The notes beneath the pieces were generated by a model. The model ran no database searches and was not told the origin of the DNA. It was given only the letters and a program-made list of their open reading frames with translations. Positions 42,063 through 51,445 of a DNA stretch of 64,000 nt are shown piece after piece. Numbering within the stretch: the first letter of the stretch is position 1; every line of letters begins with the position of its first letter. Origin of the DNA: Burkholderia stabilis (lineage in GTDB: Bacteria; Pseudomonadota; Gammaproteobacteria; Burkholderiales; Burkholderiaceae); assembly GCF_001742165.1 (NCBI RefSeq), contig NZ_CP016443.1, forward strand, positions 3,162,001-3,226,000, written 5' to 3'. Made by a program: the position numbers and the translations under genes.

Positions 42063-42370
42063 AACGCCTTATCCGGTAAGGATGGGGCGGGGCAGGCTCC
42101 GATGCGGAGTGCGCGGCTCAATGCCACGAACGCGTGTTTCCGGTTCGAAGCTGCGAACGAGGCGGTTGCGCGGACGCGAGCGATCGAGCAGTTCGGCGTA
42201 TCGCCCGGTGCGGTGACCTCCGTCCCGTCTGCCGTGGCTACACCATCGAATGAATAGCGGTAACGTCGGATCCCGGGCCTGGCGAAGACTGATGACGTCA
42301 GTTTGATGCCGGGCTCGGAGCCCGACCGGTTTCGGCATGCTCGACACGATAGTCGCAGCCAGGAATAACC
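42063..42370. other. Intergenic region before the methyltransferase
   Basis: 308 bp without a gene. A palindrome CGGGCTC-G-GAGCCCG is at 42310-42324. Nothing else convincing is seen; chance frames are Arg-rich. Confidence 0.4.
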
Positions 42371-43225
42371 ATGACGGGCGGGGTTGCAATGTCACTGTAC
42401 GCGAGTCGGACGTGTCGGTACGGCACGATGCTGTTTAACTCGAACGACGAGTTCGTCGGCCGCAGCCTGCTGCTATACGGCGAATGGTCCGAGCCGGAGT
42501 CTGCCTTGTTTGCGCAGATGATTCGGGAGGGCGATACGGTCGTCGAGGCGGGGGCGAACATCGGTTCGCATACCGTCATGTTGTCGAAGGCAGTCGGCGA
42601 TAGTGGCACCGTCTTCGCGTTCGAGCCGCAGCGGCATACTTTTCAGTTGTTGAGCGCGAATCTCGCGTTGAACGAGCGGTTGAACGTGCGCGCCTCGCAG
42701 TATGCAGTTGGCGATGCGGACGAGACTGTCGAGTTTCCGGTCGTCGATCCGCGGTTACCGAACAATTTCGGCGGCTCGTCATTGCTGATGCGTGCTTCCG
42801 TGACGGAGCCCGTATTGCTGCGAGCCATCGATTCGCTTCGGCTGCCGAGGCTCGATTTCCTGAAGGCAGATGTGGAAGGGTTCGAAGCGCAAGTTATTCG
42901 TGGGGCTCAGGAAACGATTCGAGTACACCGGCCGATTGTCTATCTCGAATACATGAACCACTACACCGGTGATAGCTCGAAGTCGTTTCTCGAATTTTTT
43001 GCGTCCCTCGGCTATCGCGTCTGGTATTTCATCACCCCGTTGTTCAATCGCCTCAACTTCCGCGGCAACCCGGAAAACGTGTTCGAGGGAATGTGGTCGT
43101 TCGACTTGATTTGTGTCCCGGGCGAGCGCGGCGAGATGCAAGGGCTGCTCGAGGTCAGTCCGGACAACGCAGGTGTCTGTCATGATCCGGACGCATGGCG
43201 TCGCGTTCGCTTCGTTCCGGCGTAA
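42371..43225 (+). CDS. FkbM-family methyltransferase
   Basis: 284 residues with an FkbM-type SAM-dependent O-methyltransferase fold: motif I VVEAGANIGSHTVMLSKA (about 57-74), FAFEPQRHTFQLL (about 82-94) and the family's DFLKADVEGFEAQVIRGA (about 160-177). Such enzymes often methylate sugars or lipids of cell-surface glycans. The ATG at 42371 follows AGGA (42361-42364). G+C is clearly lower than around it (about 50% in several 60-bp lines from 42901 on, against two thirds elsewhere) and codon choice is less biased, which suggests acquisition by transfer. No glycan cluster is adjacent. Confidence 0.88.
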   Translation: MTGGVAMSLYASRTCRYGTMLFNSNDEFVGRSLLLYGEWSEPESALFAQMIREGDTVVEAGANIGSHTVMLSKAVGDSGTVFAFEPQRHTFQLLSANLALNERLNVRASQYAVGDADETVEFPVVDPRLPNNFGGSSLLMRASVTEPVLLRAIDSLRLPRLDFLKADVEGFEAQVIRGAQETIRVHRPIVYLEYMNHYTGDSSKSFLEFFASLGYRVWYFITPLFNRLNFRGNPENVFEGMWSFDLICVPGERGEMQGLLEVSPDNAGVCHDPDAWRRVRFVPA

Positions 43226-43342
43226 GCGGCGCACAAAAAGGCAGGGCGATGGAAGCGGTCCCGGCGCGCGTCATGCGCCGAGACCGCGAACTGGCGCGCG
43301 ACTTTCTACCTCCCGCCGCGCGCATGTTGCGACGAAACAGCG

Positions 43343-43906
43343 TTAGCGGTCGGCCACGGCGGCCGGTTCGCGCGACGCGTTCCGATCCGTCTCCCGAATC
43401 GAATCGCGCATCGCATCGACGATTCGGCTCGCATCCGCGCGCCGCTTGATCGCCAGACGCTGTTCGCCGAGCGTGCGCAGCGCCGCTCCGCCGAAATACT
43501 CCATGATGTCCGGCAGACGGCGCACGACGCCACGGCTGCCCCAGCAACCGTCGTCGATTTCCGATGGAAAGACCCACACGCGCGTCGCGACGGCGTCGAC
43601 CGGCACGCCTTCCGCACGTGCGACGGCGGCGGTCACGTCGGCGATCAGTCCGGCGCGTGCGGCGTCCGTGTACTGTCCTTCCGGGACGGTCGGCACGATC
43701 CGGTAGATCGGTGCTGGCGCAACGGCGCCGGCGCGATACACGGCGGCCGGCCGATGAACGAAGATCCATGTCACGTCCCGCACACGTGGATTGTCGGGAT
43801 CGAGTCCCTCGTGGCGGATCAGCGTGTCGGTCAGCGCGTTCATCAATTGCGCTTCGGCAGGCGGGGCGAGCGCCCCTTCGGGGATATAGACGTCGATCAT
43901 CGGCAT
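43343..43906 (-). CDS. Tautomerase-like protein
   Basis: 187 residues starting Met-Pro-Met-Ile; the N-terminal Pro fits the catalytic proline of tautomerase superfamily enzymes. N-terminal strand MPMIDVYIPEGA, then LMNALTDTLIRHEGLDPDN; a second domain-like half from about residue 75 (AGLIADVTAAVARAEGV) suggests a fused/double tautomerase unit. A further 25 C-terminal residues are polar. The start ATG 43906 follows AGGAC; in-frame codons upstream would bury the proline. Its reaction is unknown; a GlxA-type regulator gene lies 148 nt upstream on the same strand and may control it. Confidence 0.8.
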   Translation of the reverse strand: MPMIDVYIPEGALAPPAEAQLMNALTDTLIRHEGLDPDNPRVRDVTWIFVHRPAAVYRAGAVAPAPIYRIVPTVPEGQYTDAARAGLIADVTAAVARAEGVPVDAVATRVWVFPSEIDDGCWGSRGVVRRLPDIMEYFGGAALRTLGEQRLAIKRRADASRIVDAMRDSIRETDRNASREPAAVADR

Positions 43907-44054
43907 GATGGTGTCCTGGTTCGGTGGAGACGGCGTCGCGCCGGTTCCGGGCGACGTGAATCCAGTGTATGAACCGCACCTCGATGCGCGAAGTGGCGAA
44001 ACTGCCATTCAGCGATGCCATCCCCGACATCACGCCGATATCGGCATCGCGCGG

Positions 44055-45047
44055 CTAGCGCGTGAAGCGACGGCGATATTCGCCGGGAGAGATGCCGGTC
44101 TCGCGCTTGAACAGTTGCCTGAAACCGCTGATATCCGCATAGCCGACGCGCTCGCATACCGCGTCGATCGCGAGCTTCGTTTCCGCGAGCAGTCGCTTGG
44201 CGACTTCGATCCTGAGCGTTTGCAGATATCTGAGCGGCGGTGCACCCACCGCGTCCCTGAAGCGGCGATGGAGCGTGCGTTCGCTCATTGCGACGTGTTC
44301 GCTCAACCGGGCGAGGCTGAACGGTTCGCGCAGGTGCTTTTCCATCCAGCGTTGTGCGCGCGCAATGGCGGGATCGTCGTGCCCGTCATGGCCCATCCGG
44401 TCGAGGTCGATGAACGAATCCTGCGACACGCGATGTATGTCGATCAGCATGAGCCTGGCGACGGACGCGGCAAGCCGCGCGTTGGCCAGCTTGTCGACGA
44501 CCCGCAGCGCAAGATTCTGGTACGACGTGACGGCGCCGCCGCACAATATGCCGTCCTGTTCGGTCAGTACGTCCGACGCGCGCAGCGCCACGTCCGGATA
44601 GCGCGCCCGGAAGCTCGATGCTTTCGACCAGTGCGTCGTGGCGACGCGGCCGTCGAGCAGCCCGGCTTCCGCGAGCAGGAATGCGCCGGTGCAGTATGTT
44701 GCGATCAGCGTGCCGCGCGCGTGTTGCCGGCGCAGCGCGTCGAGCAGCGGCGCGAGCGATGCGGGGCGGTCGAGCAGCCGGTCGAGATCCGAGACGAACG
44801 GGCCTGTCAGCCAGATCGCGTCGGCTGTGCTGCCGCCGTCGATCGCGCCATCGACCGGAATGACCTGGCCGGAGGCCGTGCGTACGGGGCGTCCGCCGAT
44901 CGATTCGACGCGCCAGCGAAAGGGGGCGGCTGTGCGCCCCTGCGGCAGCGTCGGCGCAAGACGGTTGGCCGCCGTGAGGATGTCGGTCGGCGCGGCGATG
45001 CCGGACGCAAGGGCATGTTCGACGGCCCAGATTCGGATGAGCGGCAT
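44055..45047 (-). CDS. GlxA-family AraC regulator with DJ-1 domain
   Basis: 330 residues in two parts: an N-terminal DJ-1/PfpI (class I amidotransferase-like) domain (about 5-180) with the Cys elbow ATYCTGAFLLAEAG, and a C-terminal AraC double HTH (about 220-325; FSLARLSEHVAMSERTLHRRF and YADISGFRQLFKRETGISPGEYRRRF). GlxA/FtrA-type regulators often control nearby catabolic genes. The DJ-1 part probably senses a metabolite without catalysis. Start ATG 45047. Next gene downstream is the tautomerase. Confidence 0.88.
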   Translation of the reverse strand: MPLIRIWAVEHALASGIAAPTDILTAANRLAPTLPQGRTAAPFRWRVESIGGRPVRTASGQVIPVDGAIDGGSTADAIWLTGPFVSDLDRLLDRPASLAPLLDALRRQHARGTLIATYCTGAFLLAEAGLLDGRVATTHWSKASSFRARYPDVALRASDVLTEQDGILCGGAVTSYQNLALRVVDKLANARLAASVARLMLIDIHRVSQDSFIDLDRMGHDGHDDPAIARAQRWMEKHLREPFSLARLSEHVAMSERTLHRRFRDAVGAPPLRYLQTLRIEVAKRLLAETKLAIDAVCERVGYADISGFRQLFKRETGISPGEYRRRFTR

Positions 45048-45201
45048 GAGTGGCGGGATTGGCCTCGTATGAGGGCAATGCTACCACTCGGTGTCATGCC
45101 GGCTGGCCGGTCGTTTGCGACATCGACGAACCACGATAAAAAGCCGCCCGGCGCCGAAGCGCGCGGGCGGCCTTGCGTGCTGAGTGGCGGTGCGGTATCG
45201 C

Positions 45202-45501
45202 TCAGCACTCACCCTTTTTCGCGTGTCCCGGCGGGCAGTGGTAGCCGCGACGATCGTCATGGCGGTAATGACGCTGGTGATCTTCCCACTCACGGCGTTC
45301 CCAGTAGCGGCGGCCGTCCCAGTAGCGGTCGCCATGCCAGCCGACGATGACCGCGGGCGCAGGGGCGACCACGACGGGCGCGGGCGCGACGATGACCGGT
45401 GCGGGCGTGCCGATGTTGACGTCGACGTTGACGGCATGAGCGAGGCCGGACAGCGAAAGGCCGAGGCCGGCGAAGGCGAGGGCGATCAGCGAGCGTTGCA
45501 T
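45202..45501 (-). CDS. Small exported protein, Ala/Pro/Val-repeat and His-rich tail
   Basis: 99 residues. Signal peptide (about 1-23, cleaved after AHA), a short repeated tract of Pro-Ala-Pro-Val-type units (about 32-50), then WHGDRYWDGRRYWERREW and a basic His/Arg-rich end with two Cys (HCPPGHAKKGEC). I do not recognise a family by name; similar small exported proteins with such tails are common in Burkholderia and of unknown function. The start ATG 45501 is set by the signal peptide. Periplasmic or outer-surface location is likely. Confidence 0.75.
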   Translation of the reverse strand: MQRSLIALAFAGLGLSLSGLAHAVNVDVNIGTPAPVIVAPAPVVVAPAPAVIVGWHGDRYWDGRRYWERREWEDHQRHYRHDDRRGYHCPPGHAKKGEC

Positions 45502-45892
45502 GTTCTTTTCCGTGATGTCGTTGTGAAGAGGCCGGCGCGACGCGATGGAAGCGAGGGGGACCGTTCCACCGGGGGGAACGCCACGCCGACACATGCAGTG
45601 TGCGATCGCGCGACGGAAAAGGCGAGGTGTGTTTGTTACGGCGGATTGGCGGGCGGCGAGCCTTTGAGGCGGGCGTCGGGCCGCGCCATTTGACAATGGC
45701 TGGCTGCGCGCTTGGGCGGTCATGCCGCATCGCGCGGCGCCGGCTTCACGGATTTGACATTCGACGGCGTGTGGCCGCGTAGCGGGATTAACGGCGCGTT
45801 ACAAAGTGACGCGCGGCAGCTGGCGGGTTCGCCATGCCTGCCGCGCGGGTAGCGGTATGCCGGCCGTCGGGCCGGCAATTGCCGCGGGCGGG
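45502..45892. other. Intergenic region with overlapping inverted repeats
   Basis: No gene is seen. TAACG-GCG-CGTTA (45789-45801) overlaps GCGTTAC-AAA-GTGACGC (45796-45812, one mismatch in the arms). A GC hairpin GCCGGCC-GTCG-GGCCGGC (45859-45876) lies 17 nt after the LOG-family stop and may end that transcript. Confidence 0.45.
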
Positions 45893-46651
45893 TTACAGAT
45901 AGAACATCCGGTCTTCTTCGGGGCGCGGCGGATGGCCGTCATCGTCCGAGCCTTCTTCCTCGCCGCTATCCTCGTAGAACGCGAGTACCGCGTCGAGTAC
46001 CTGGTCGGGATCGTCGATCACCTGCATCAGATCCATGTCGTCCGGATTGATGAGGCCCATCGGGATCAACTGGTCGCGGAACCATTGCAGCAGCCCCTTC
46101 CAGAACTCGCTGCCGACGAGAATGATCGGCACGAGGCGCGACTTTTTCGTCTGGATCAGCGTGAGCACTTCGGACAGTTCGTCGAGCGTGCCGAAGCCGC
46201 CCGGCATCACGATGACCGCATCCGAATTCTTCACGAACGTGACCTTGCGCGTGAAGAAGTGGCGGAAGCGCAGCGAGATGTCCTGGTAGTGGTTGCCGGC
46301 CTGCTCGTGCGGTAGCTCGATGTTCAGGCCGACCGACGGCGCCTTGCCGGCGTGCGCGCCCTTGTTCGCGGCTTCCATGATGCCGGGGCCGCCGCCGGAG
46401 ATCACGGCGAAGCCTGCATCGGAAAGCTTGCGCGCGATCTGCACGGCGAGCTTGTAGTGCGGCGTATCGGGTTTGAGGCGGGCAGAACCGTAGATGCTGA
46501 CAGCCGGGCGGATCTCCGACAGGTACTCGGTCGCCTCGATAAACTCTGCCATAATCGTGAACATCTGCCACGATGCGCGCGCCTTCTTGGCCGTCGCACG
46601 TTCTTGATCTGCGAGCGAACGCAGACTCGGAATCACTTTTCTCTTGTTCAT
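45893..46651 (-). CDS. LOG-family protein (lysine decarboxylase-like fold)
   Basis: 252 residues with the Rossmann LOG fold: SGGGPGIMEAANKGA (about 85-99) and the signature PGGFGTLDELSEVL (about 150-163), residues used to bind AMP in cytokinin-activating LOG enzymes and ribose-5'-monophosphate phosphoribohydrolases. An acidic C-terminal tail (EDSGEEEGSDDD) is peculiar. The start codon (46651) is only one base from the polA start codon on the other strand, so its ribosome-binding region lies within polA. The metabolic role is unknown. Confidence 0.88.
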   Translation of the reverse strand: MNKRKVIPSLRSLADQERATAKKARASWQMFTIMAEFIEATEYLSEIRPAVSIYGSARLKPDTPHYKLAVQIARKLSDAGFAVISGGGPGIMEAANKGAHAGKAPSVGLNIELPHEQAGNHYQDISLRFRHFFTRKVTFVKNSDAVIVMPGGFGTLDELSEVLTLIQTKKSRLVPIILVGSEFWKGLLQWFRDQLIPMGLINPDDMDLMQVIDDPDQVLDAVLAFYEDSGEEEGSDDDGHPPRPEEDRMFYL

Positions 46652-46652
46652 A

Positions 46653-49406
46653 ATGCCTGAAGAACGAAATCTGGAAGGTAAGACCCTGCTATTGGTTGAC
46701 GGTTCGAGCTATCTGTATCGGGCTTACCATGCGATGCCTGATTTGCGTGGCCCTGGCGGGGAGCCGACCGGAGCGCTCTACGGAATCATCAACATGCTGC
46801 GCCGTATGCGCAAGGAAGTCAGTGCAGAGTATAGCGCTTGCGTGTTCGATGCAAAGGGCAAGACGTTCCGCGACGACCTTTATGCCGACTATAAGGCAAA
46901 CCGCCCATCGATGCCGCCCGATCTTGCATTGCAGGTCGAGCCGATCCACGGCGCGGTGCGCGCGCTGGGCTGGCCGCTGCTGATGGTCGAAGGCGTCGAG
47001 GCCGACGACGTGATCGGCACGCTCGCGCGCGAAGCCGAACGGCACGGGATGAACGTGATCGTGTCGACCGGTGACAAGGATCTCGCCCAGCTCGTGACCG
47101 ACCGCATCACGCTCGTCAACACGATGACCAACGAGACGCTCGACCGCGACGGCGTGATCGCGAAGTTCGGCGTGCCGCCCGAGCGGATCATCGACTACCT
47201 GGCATTGATCGGCGACACCGTCGACAACGTGCCGGGCGTCGAGAAGTGCGGGCCGAAGACGGCCGTCAAATGGCTGTCGCAATACGACAGCCTCGATGGC
47301 GTGATCGAACACGCGGCCGAGATCAAGGGCGTGGTCGGCGACAACCTGCGCCGCGCGCTCGATTTCCTGCCGCTCGGCCGCACGCTCGTGACCGTCGAGA
47401 CGGCCTGCGATCTCGCGCCGCATCTCGAATCGATCGAAGCGTCGCTGAAGAGCGACGGCGAAGCGCGCGATCTGATGCGCGACATCTTCGCGCGTTACGG
47501 CTTCAAGACGTGGCTGCGCGAAGTCGACAGTGCACCCGCGGAAGGCGGCGGCGCCGACGCGCCGGAGGGCGAGCCGGCGCCGGTGGTGGCGGCCGACATC
47601 GTCCGCGAATACGACACGATCCAGACCTGGGAGCAGTTCGACGCGTGGTTCGCGAAGATCGACGCGGCGAAGCTGACCGCGTTCGACACCGAGACGACCG
47701 CGCTCGACCCGATGCTCGCGCGGCTCGTCGGCCTGTCGTTCTCGGTCGAGCCGGGCAAGGCGGCCTATCTGCCGGTCGCGCACCGCGGCCCCGACATGCC
47801 CGAGCAACTGCCGATCGACGAAGTGCTCGCGCGCCTCAAGCCTTGGCTCGAATCGGCCGATCGCAAGAAGGTCGGCCAGCACCTGAAGTACGACGCGCAG
47901 GTGCTCGCGAATTACGACATCGCGCTGAACGGCATCGAGCACGACACGCTGCTCGAATCGTACGTGGTCGAATCGCACCGCACGCATGACATGGACAGCC
48001 TCGCGCTGCGTCATCTGGGCGTCAAGACGATCAAGTATGAAGACGTCGCCGGCAAGGGTGCGAAGCAGATCGGTTTCGACGAAGTGGCGCTCACGCAGGC
48101 CGCCGAATACGCGGCCGAGGATGCCGACATCACGCTGCAGCTTCATCACGCGCTGTATCCGCAGGTCGCGCGCGAGCCGGGCCTCGAGCGCGTGTATCGC
48201 GAGATCGAGATGCCGGTGTCGCTCGTGCTGCGCAAGATGGAGCGCACGGGCGTGCTGATCGACGACGCGCGCCTGCAGGCGCAGAGCACGGAAATCGCGA
48301 CGCGTCTGATCGAGCTCGAGGCGCAGGCCTACGAACTCGCCGGCGGCGAATTCAATCTCGGCTCGCCGAAGCAGATCGGGCAGATCTTCTTCGAGAAACT
48401 GCAGTTGCCGGTGGTGAAGAAAACGCCGAGCGGTGCGCCGTCGACCGATGAAGAGGTGCTGCAGAAGCTCGCCGAAGATTACCCGCTGCCGAAGCTTCTG
48501 CTCGAGCATCGTGGGCTGTCGAAGCTGAAGTCGACCTATACCGACAAGCTGCCGCGCATGGTGAACCCCACGACGGGCCGCGTGCACACGAACTATGCGC
48601 AGGCCGTCGCGGTCACCGGCCGCCTCGCGTCGAACGATCCGAATCTTCAGAACATTCCGGTGCGCACGGCCGAAGGTCGGCGGATCCGCGAGGCGTTCAT
48701 CGCGTCGCCGGGCCACCGGATCGTATCGGCCGATTATTCGCAGATCGAACTGCGGATCATGGCGCACATCTCGGGCGACGCGTCGCTGCTGCGCGCGTTC
48801 TCGCAGGGCGAGGACATCCACCGCGCGACGGCCGCCGAGGTGTTCGGCGTGACGCCGCTGGAGGTCAATTCCGACCAGCGCCGGATCGCGAAGGTGATCA
48901 ACTTCGGGCTCATCTACGGGATGAGCGCGTTCGGGCTCGCGTCGAACCTCGGCATCACGCGCGATGCGGCGAAGCTCTATATCGACCGTTATTTCGCCCG
49001 CTATCCGGGCGTCGCGCAGTACATGGAAGACACGCGCGCGGTCGCGAAGGAGAAGGGCTACGTCGAAACCGTTTTCGGCCGCCGCCTGTGGCTGCCGGAG
49101 ATCAACGGCGGCAACGGTCCGCGCCGCCAGGCGGCCGAGCGTGCGGCAATCAATGCGCCGATGCAGGGCACGGCCGCCGACCTGATCAAGCTGTCGATGA
49201 TCGCGGTGGACGACTGGCTCACGCGCGACCGGCTCGCGTCGCGGATGATCATGCAGGTGCACGATGAACTGGTGCTCGAGGTGCCCGACGGCGAACTGTC
49301 GCTCGTGCGCGAAAAGTTGCCGGAAATGATGTGCGGCGTCGCGAAGCTGAAGGTGCCGCTCGTCGCCGAAGTGGGTGCCGGTGCGAACTGGGAAGAGGCA
49401 CACTGA
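46653..49406 (+). CDS. polA: DNA polymerase I
   Basis: 917 residues, full-length Pol I: 5'-3' exonuclease (about 1-290; LLLVDGSSYLYRAYHA, VEADDVIGTLA, GDKDLAQL), proofreading 3'-5' exonuclease with intact DEDD residues (FDTETT near 347, LKYDAQVL, AEDADITLQ) and the family A polymerase (motif A DYSQIELRIM near 692; O-helix RRIAKVINFGLIYG; motif C QVHDELVLEV near 868). It fills gaps, removes Okazaki primers and repairs DNA. ATG 46653 is preferred although no good ribosome-binding site precedes it. Its 5' end abuts the divergent LOG gene by 1 nt. Confidence 0.97.
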   Translation: MPEERNLEGKTLLLVDGSSYLYRAYHAMPDLRGPGGEPTGALYGIINMLRRMRKEVSAEYSACVFDAKGKTFRDDLYADYKANRPSMPPDLALQVEPIHGAVRALGWPLLMVEGVEADDVIGTLAREAERHGMNVIVSTGDKDLAQLVTDRITLVNTMTNETLDRDGVIAKFGVPPERIIDYLALIGDTVDNVPGVEKCGPKTAVKWLSQYDSLDGVIEHAAEIKGVVGDNLRRALDFLPLGRTLVTVETACDLAPHLESIEASLKSDGEARDLMRDIFARYGFKTWLREVDSAPAEGGGADAPEGEPAPVVAADIVREYDTIQTWEQFDAWFAKIDAAKLTAFDTETTALDPMLARLVGLSFSVEPGKAAYLPVAHRGPDMPEQLPIDEVLARLKPWLESADRKKVGQHLKYDAQVLANYDIALNGIEHDTLLESYVVESHRTHDMDSLALRHLGVKTIKYEDVAGKGAKQIGFDEVALTQAAEYAAEDADITLQLHHALYPQVAREPGLERVYREIEMPVSLVLRKMERTGVLIDDARLQAQSTEIATRLIELEAQAYELAGGEFNLGSPKQIGQIFFEKLQLPVVKKTPSGAPSTDEEVLQKLAEDYPLPKLLLEHRGLSKLKSTYTDKLPRMVNPTTGRVHTNYAQAVAVTGRLASNDPNLQNIPVRTAEGRRIREAFIASPGHRIVSADYSQIELRIMAHISGDASLLRAFSQGEDIHRATAAEVFGVTPLEVNSDQRRIAKVINFGLIYGMSAFGLASNLGITRDAAKLYIDRYFARYPGVAQYMEDTRAVAKEKGYVETVFGRRLWLPEINGGNGPRRQAAERAAINAPMQGTAADLIKLSMIAVDDWLTRDRLASRMIMQVHDELVLEVPDGELSLVREKLPEMMCGVAKLKVPLVAEVGAGANWEEAH

Positions 49407-49684
49407 CGCACCGCTGCGCGGTTCCCGATTCCTGCGGCATATTGTTGCAGGGATGCTGAATATCGAGATGGTTTGCTTGTGGTCAACGCGCAAGCTCCCG
49501 GACAATGCATGTCGGTCATGTCATTGACGAGGGGCGGCGCGCCCCGCGTTCCGGGGCGGGCGCATCGAAGTGCTTCGAACTGCACATCGATGATGTCCGA
49601 ACCGGTTAATCCACCGGGTGGTGCGAATGCATCGCGTTCGCGGCGTCCGGCGGCAGCAGTTTCGAATCGCAAAGGGGGAATCAG

Positions 49685-51019
49685 ATGCATCGGATCATCA
49701 TCGTAGGCGGAGGCGCGGGCGGCCTGGAACTGGCGACGCGGCTCGGCGACCGTTACGGCGCGCGCGGTAATCGTCCCGCGCGTGCGCTTGTCACGCTCGT
49801 CGACCGCAATCCGACGCACATCTGGAAACCGCTGCTGCACGAGGTTGCGGCCGGCAGCATGGACCCGTTCACGCAGGAGCTCGAATATGCGGCGCAGGCG
49901 CGTTGGCATGGCTTCGAGTTCCAGCAGGGCGAACTGACCGGGCTCGACCGCGCGGCGAAGCGCGTCACGCTGTCGCCGCTCAACGACAGCGACGGCGAGG
50001 AACTGCTGCCGGAGCGCGAGCTGGAATACGACACGCTCGTGATCGCGATCGGCAGCACGACGCACTTCTTCGGCGTGCAGGGCGCGCCGGAAAATGCGAT
50101 TGCGCTCGATACGGTCGGCGAGGCCGAGCGCTTCCGCAAGCGGCTGATCGCCGCGTGCATGCGCGCGGAGCACCAGGCGCCGGCGCAGCCCGTGCCGGAC
50201 GAAGCGGCCGAGCCGCGCATCCAGGTCGTGATCGTCGGCGGCGGCGCGACGGGTGTCGAGTTGTCCGCGGAACTGCGCAACACCGCGCAAGTGCTGTCCG
50301 TGTACGGGCTGCACAAGCTCGACCCGCGCCACGATGTCGGCATCGTGCTGATCGAGTCGGGGCCGCGGATTCTGCCGGCGCTGCAGGAGCGCGTGTCGGC
50401 GGCGACGGCCGAACTGCTCGAAAAGCTCGGCGTGCGGCTGATGCTCGGCGAGCGCGTGACCGAAGTCGCGCCGGGGCTCGTGCATACCGCGAGCGGCAAG
50501 GCGGTGCGCGCGGACCTGACGGTCTGGGCGGCCGGCATCAAGGCGCCGGCCGTGCTCTCGCATCTCGACGGCCTTCAGGTCAACAAGCTCGGCCAGCTCG
50601 ACGTGCGCCGCACGCTGCAGACCTTCACCGACGACAACGTGTTCGCGCTCGGCGATTGCGCGGCATGCGTGTGGCCCGGCAACGAACGCAACGTGCCGCC
50701 GCGCGCGCAGGCCGCGCACCAGCAGGCGAGTTTCCTGCTGAAGGCGATCGGTTGCCGGCTCGAAGGGCGTCCGCTGCCCGAGTTCACGTATCGCGATTTC
50801 GGTTCGCTCGTGTCGCTCGGCCACTTCAGCGCGGTCGGCAACCTGATGGGCGGGCTGATCGGCGGCAACATGCTGATCGAAGGGCTGTTCGCGCGCTTCA
50901 TGTACATGTCGCTGTACCGGCTGCACATCGCGGCGCTGCATGGCTATCCGCGGATGATGCTCGACACGGTCGCGCACTGGCTGCGGCGCACGACGCTGCC
51001 GCGCGTCAAGCTGCACTGA
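49685..51019 (+). CDS. ndh: Type II NADH dehydrogenase
   Basis: 444 residues with two dinucleotide-binding Rossmann motifs: FAD site IIIVGGGAGGLELA (4-17) and NAD(P)H site VVIVGGGATGVELSAEL (about 180-196), the FAD-contact VFALGDCAAC, and a C-terminal part (RFMYMSLYRLHIAALHG) that should peripherally anchor it to the inner membrane. NDH-2 oxidises NADH and reduces quinone without proton pumping. Start ATG 49685 after AAGGGGGAATC. The 278-nt gap to polA shows only chance frames. A strong terminator follows. Confidence 0.92.
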   Translation: MHRIIIVGGGAGGLELATRLGDRYGARGNRPARALVTLVDRNPTHIWKPLLHEVAAGSMDPFTQELEYAAQARWHGFEFQQGELTGLDRAAKRVTLSPLNDSDGEELLPERELEYDTLVIAIGSTTHFFGVQGAPENAIALDTVGEAERFRKRLIAACMRAEHQAPAQPVPDEAAEPRIQVVIVGGGATGVELSAELRNTAQVLSVYGLHKLDPRHDVGIVLIESGPRILPALQERVSAATAELLEKLGVRLMLGERVTEVAPGLVHTASGKAVRADLTVWAAGIKAPAVLSHLDGLQVNKLGQLDVRRTLQTFTDDNVFALGDCAACVWPGNERNVPPRAQAAHQQASFLLKAIGCRLEGRPLPEFTYRDFGSLVSLGHFSAVGNLMGGLIGGNMLIEGLFARFMYMSLYRLHIAALHGYPRMMLDTVAHWLRRTTLPRVKLH

Positions 51020-51044
51020 CCTGATTGCGTGTTCGCGCGGGGAG

Positions 51045-51092
51045 CGGGCGGGGAGTGCGCGTGTCGTGCGGGCTCCCCGCCCGTTGTTTTTG
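51045..51092 (+). terminator. Terminator of ndh
   Basis: CGGGCGGGGAG (51045-51055) pairs exactly with CTCCCCGCCCG (51073-51083), followed by TTGTTTTTG. Confidence 0.8.
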
Positions 51093-51445
51093 CGGTCAAT
51101 CGCGCGGGCGTGCGTGTGCTTGCCGGGCGATACTGTCCGCGCGTTTTCTTTTCGGTTCGCAAGCATTCGGTCGCGCAACGGCGATCGATACACGCCCGCT
51201 ATACCTCGACACGGCGGGCCGCCGGCGCGCATCGGCGCCACGATCGACGTGGCTGGATCGATTCGTCGTAATTGAGTCTTACACATCTGACAGTTGACGC
51301 GACAACGGATTATTGGGCATCTTGTCCGGGTTTCCGCTTGCGGCGAAGTGCCAATCGCCGCGACATCCGCGCCGGGCACCGGCGCGATGCCCCGTCATGT
51401 CGCGTCCGTGATCGTGACGGCGGCACCCAATCGAGGAGTGCATTC
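51093..51445. other. Intergenic region before the hydrolase gene
   Basis: 353 bp with no gene recognised. TTGACG at 51293-51298 could be a -35 element; no matching -10 consensus is convincing. Remaining frames are short and Arg-rich. Confidence 0.4.

Noticed and set aside
40011..46655. DUF2782-type and polA genes as direct neighbours, as in other Proteobacteria
   Set aside because: Here 6.2 kb with amn, the FkbM methyltransferase and other genes lies between them, so they are not one operon.
46689..49505. 938-codon minus-strand frame opposite polA
   Set aside because: An antisense shadow caused by strong G/C third-position bias; no family resemblance, Arg/His/Val-rich.
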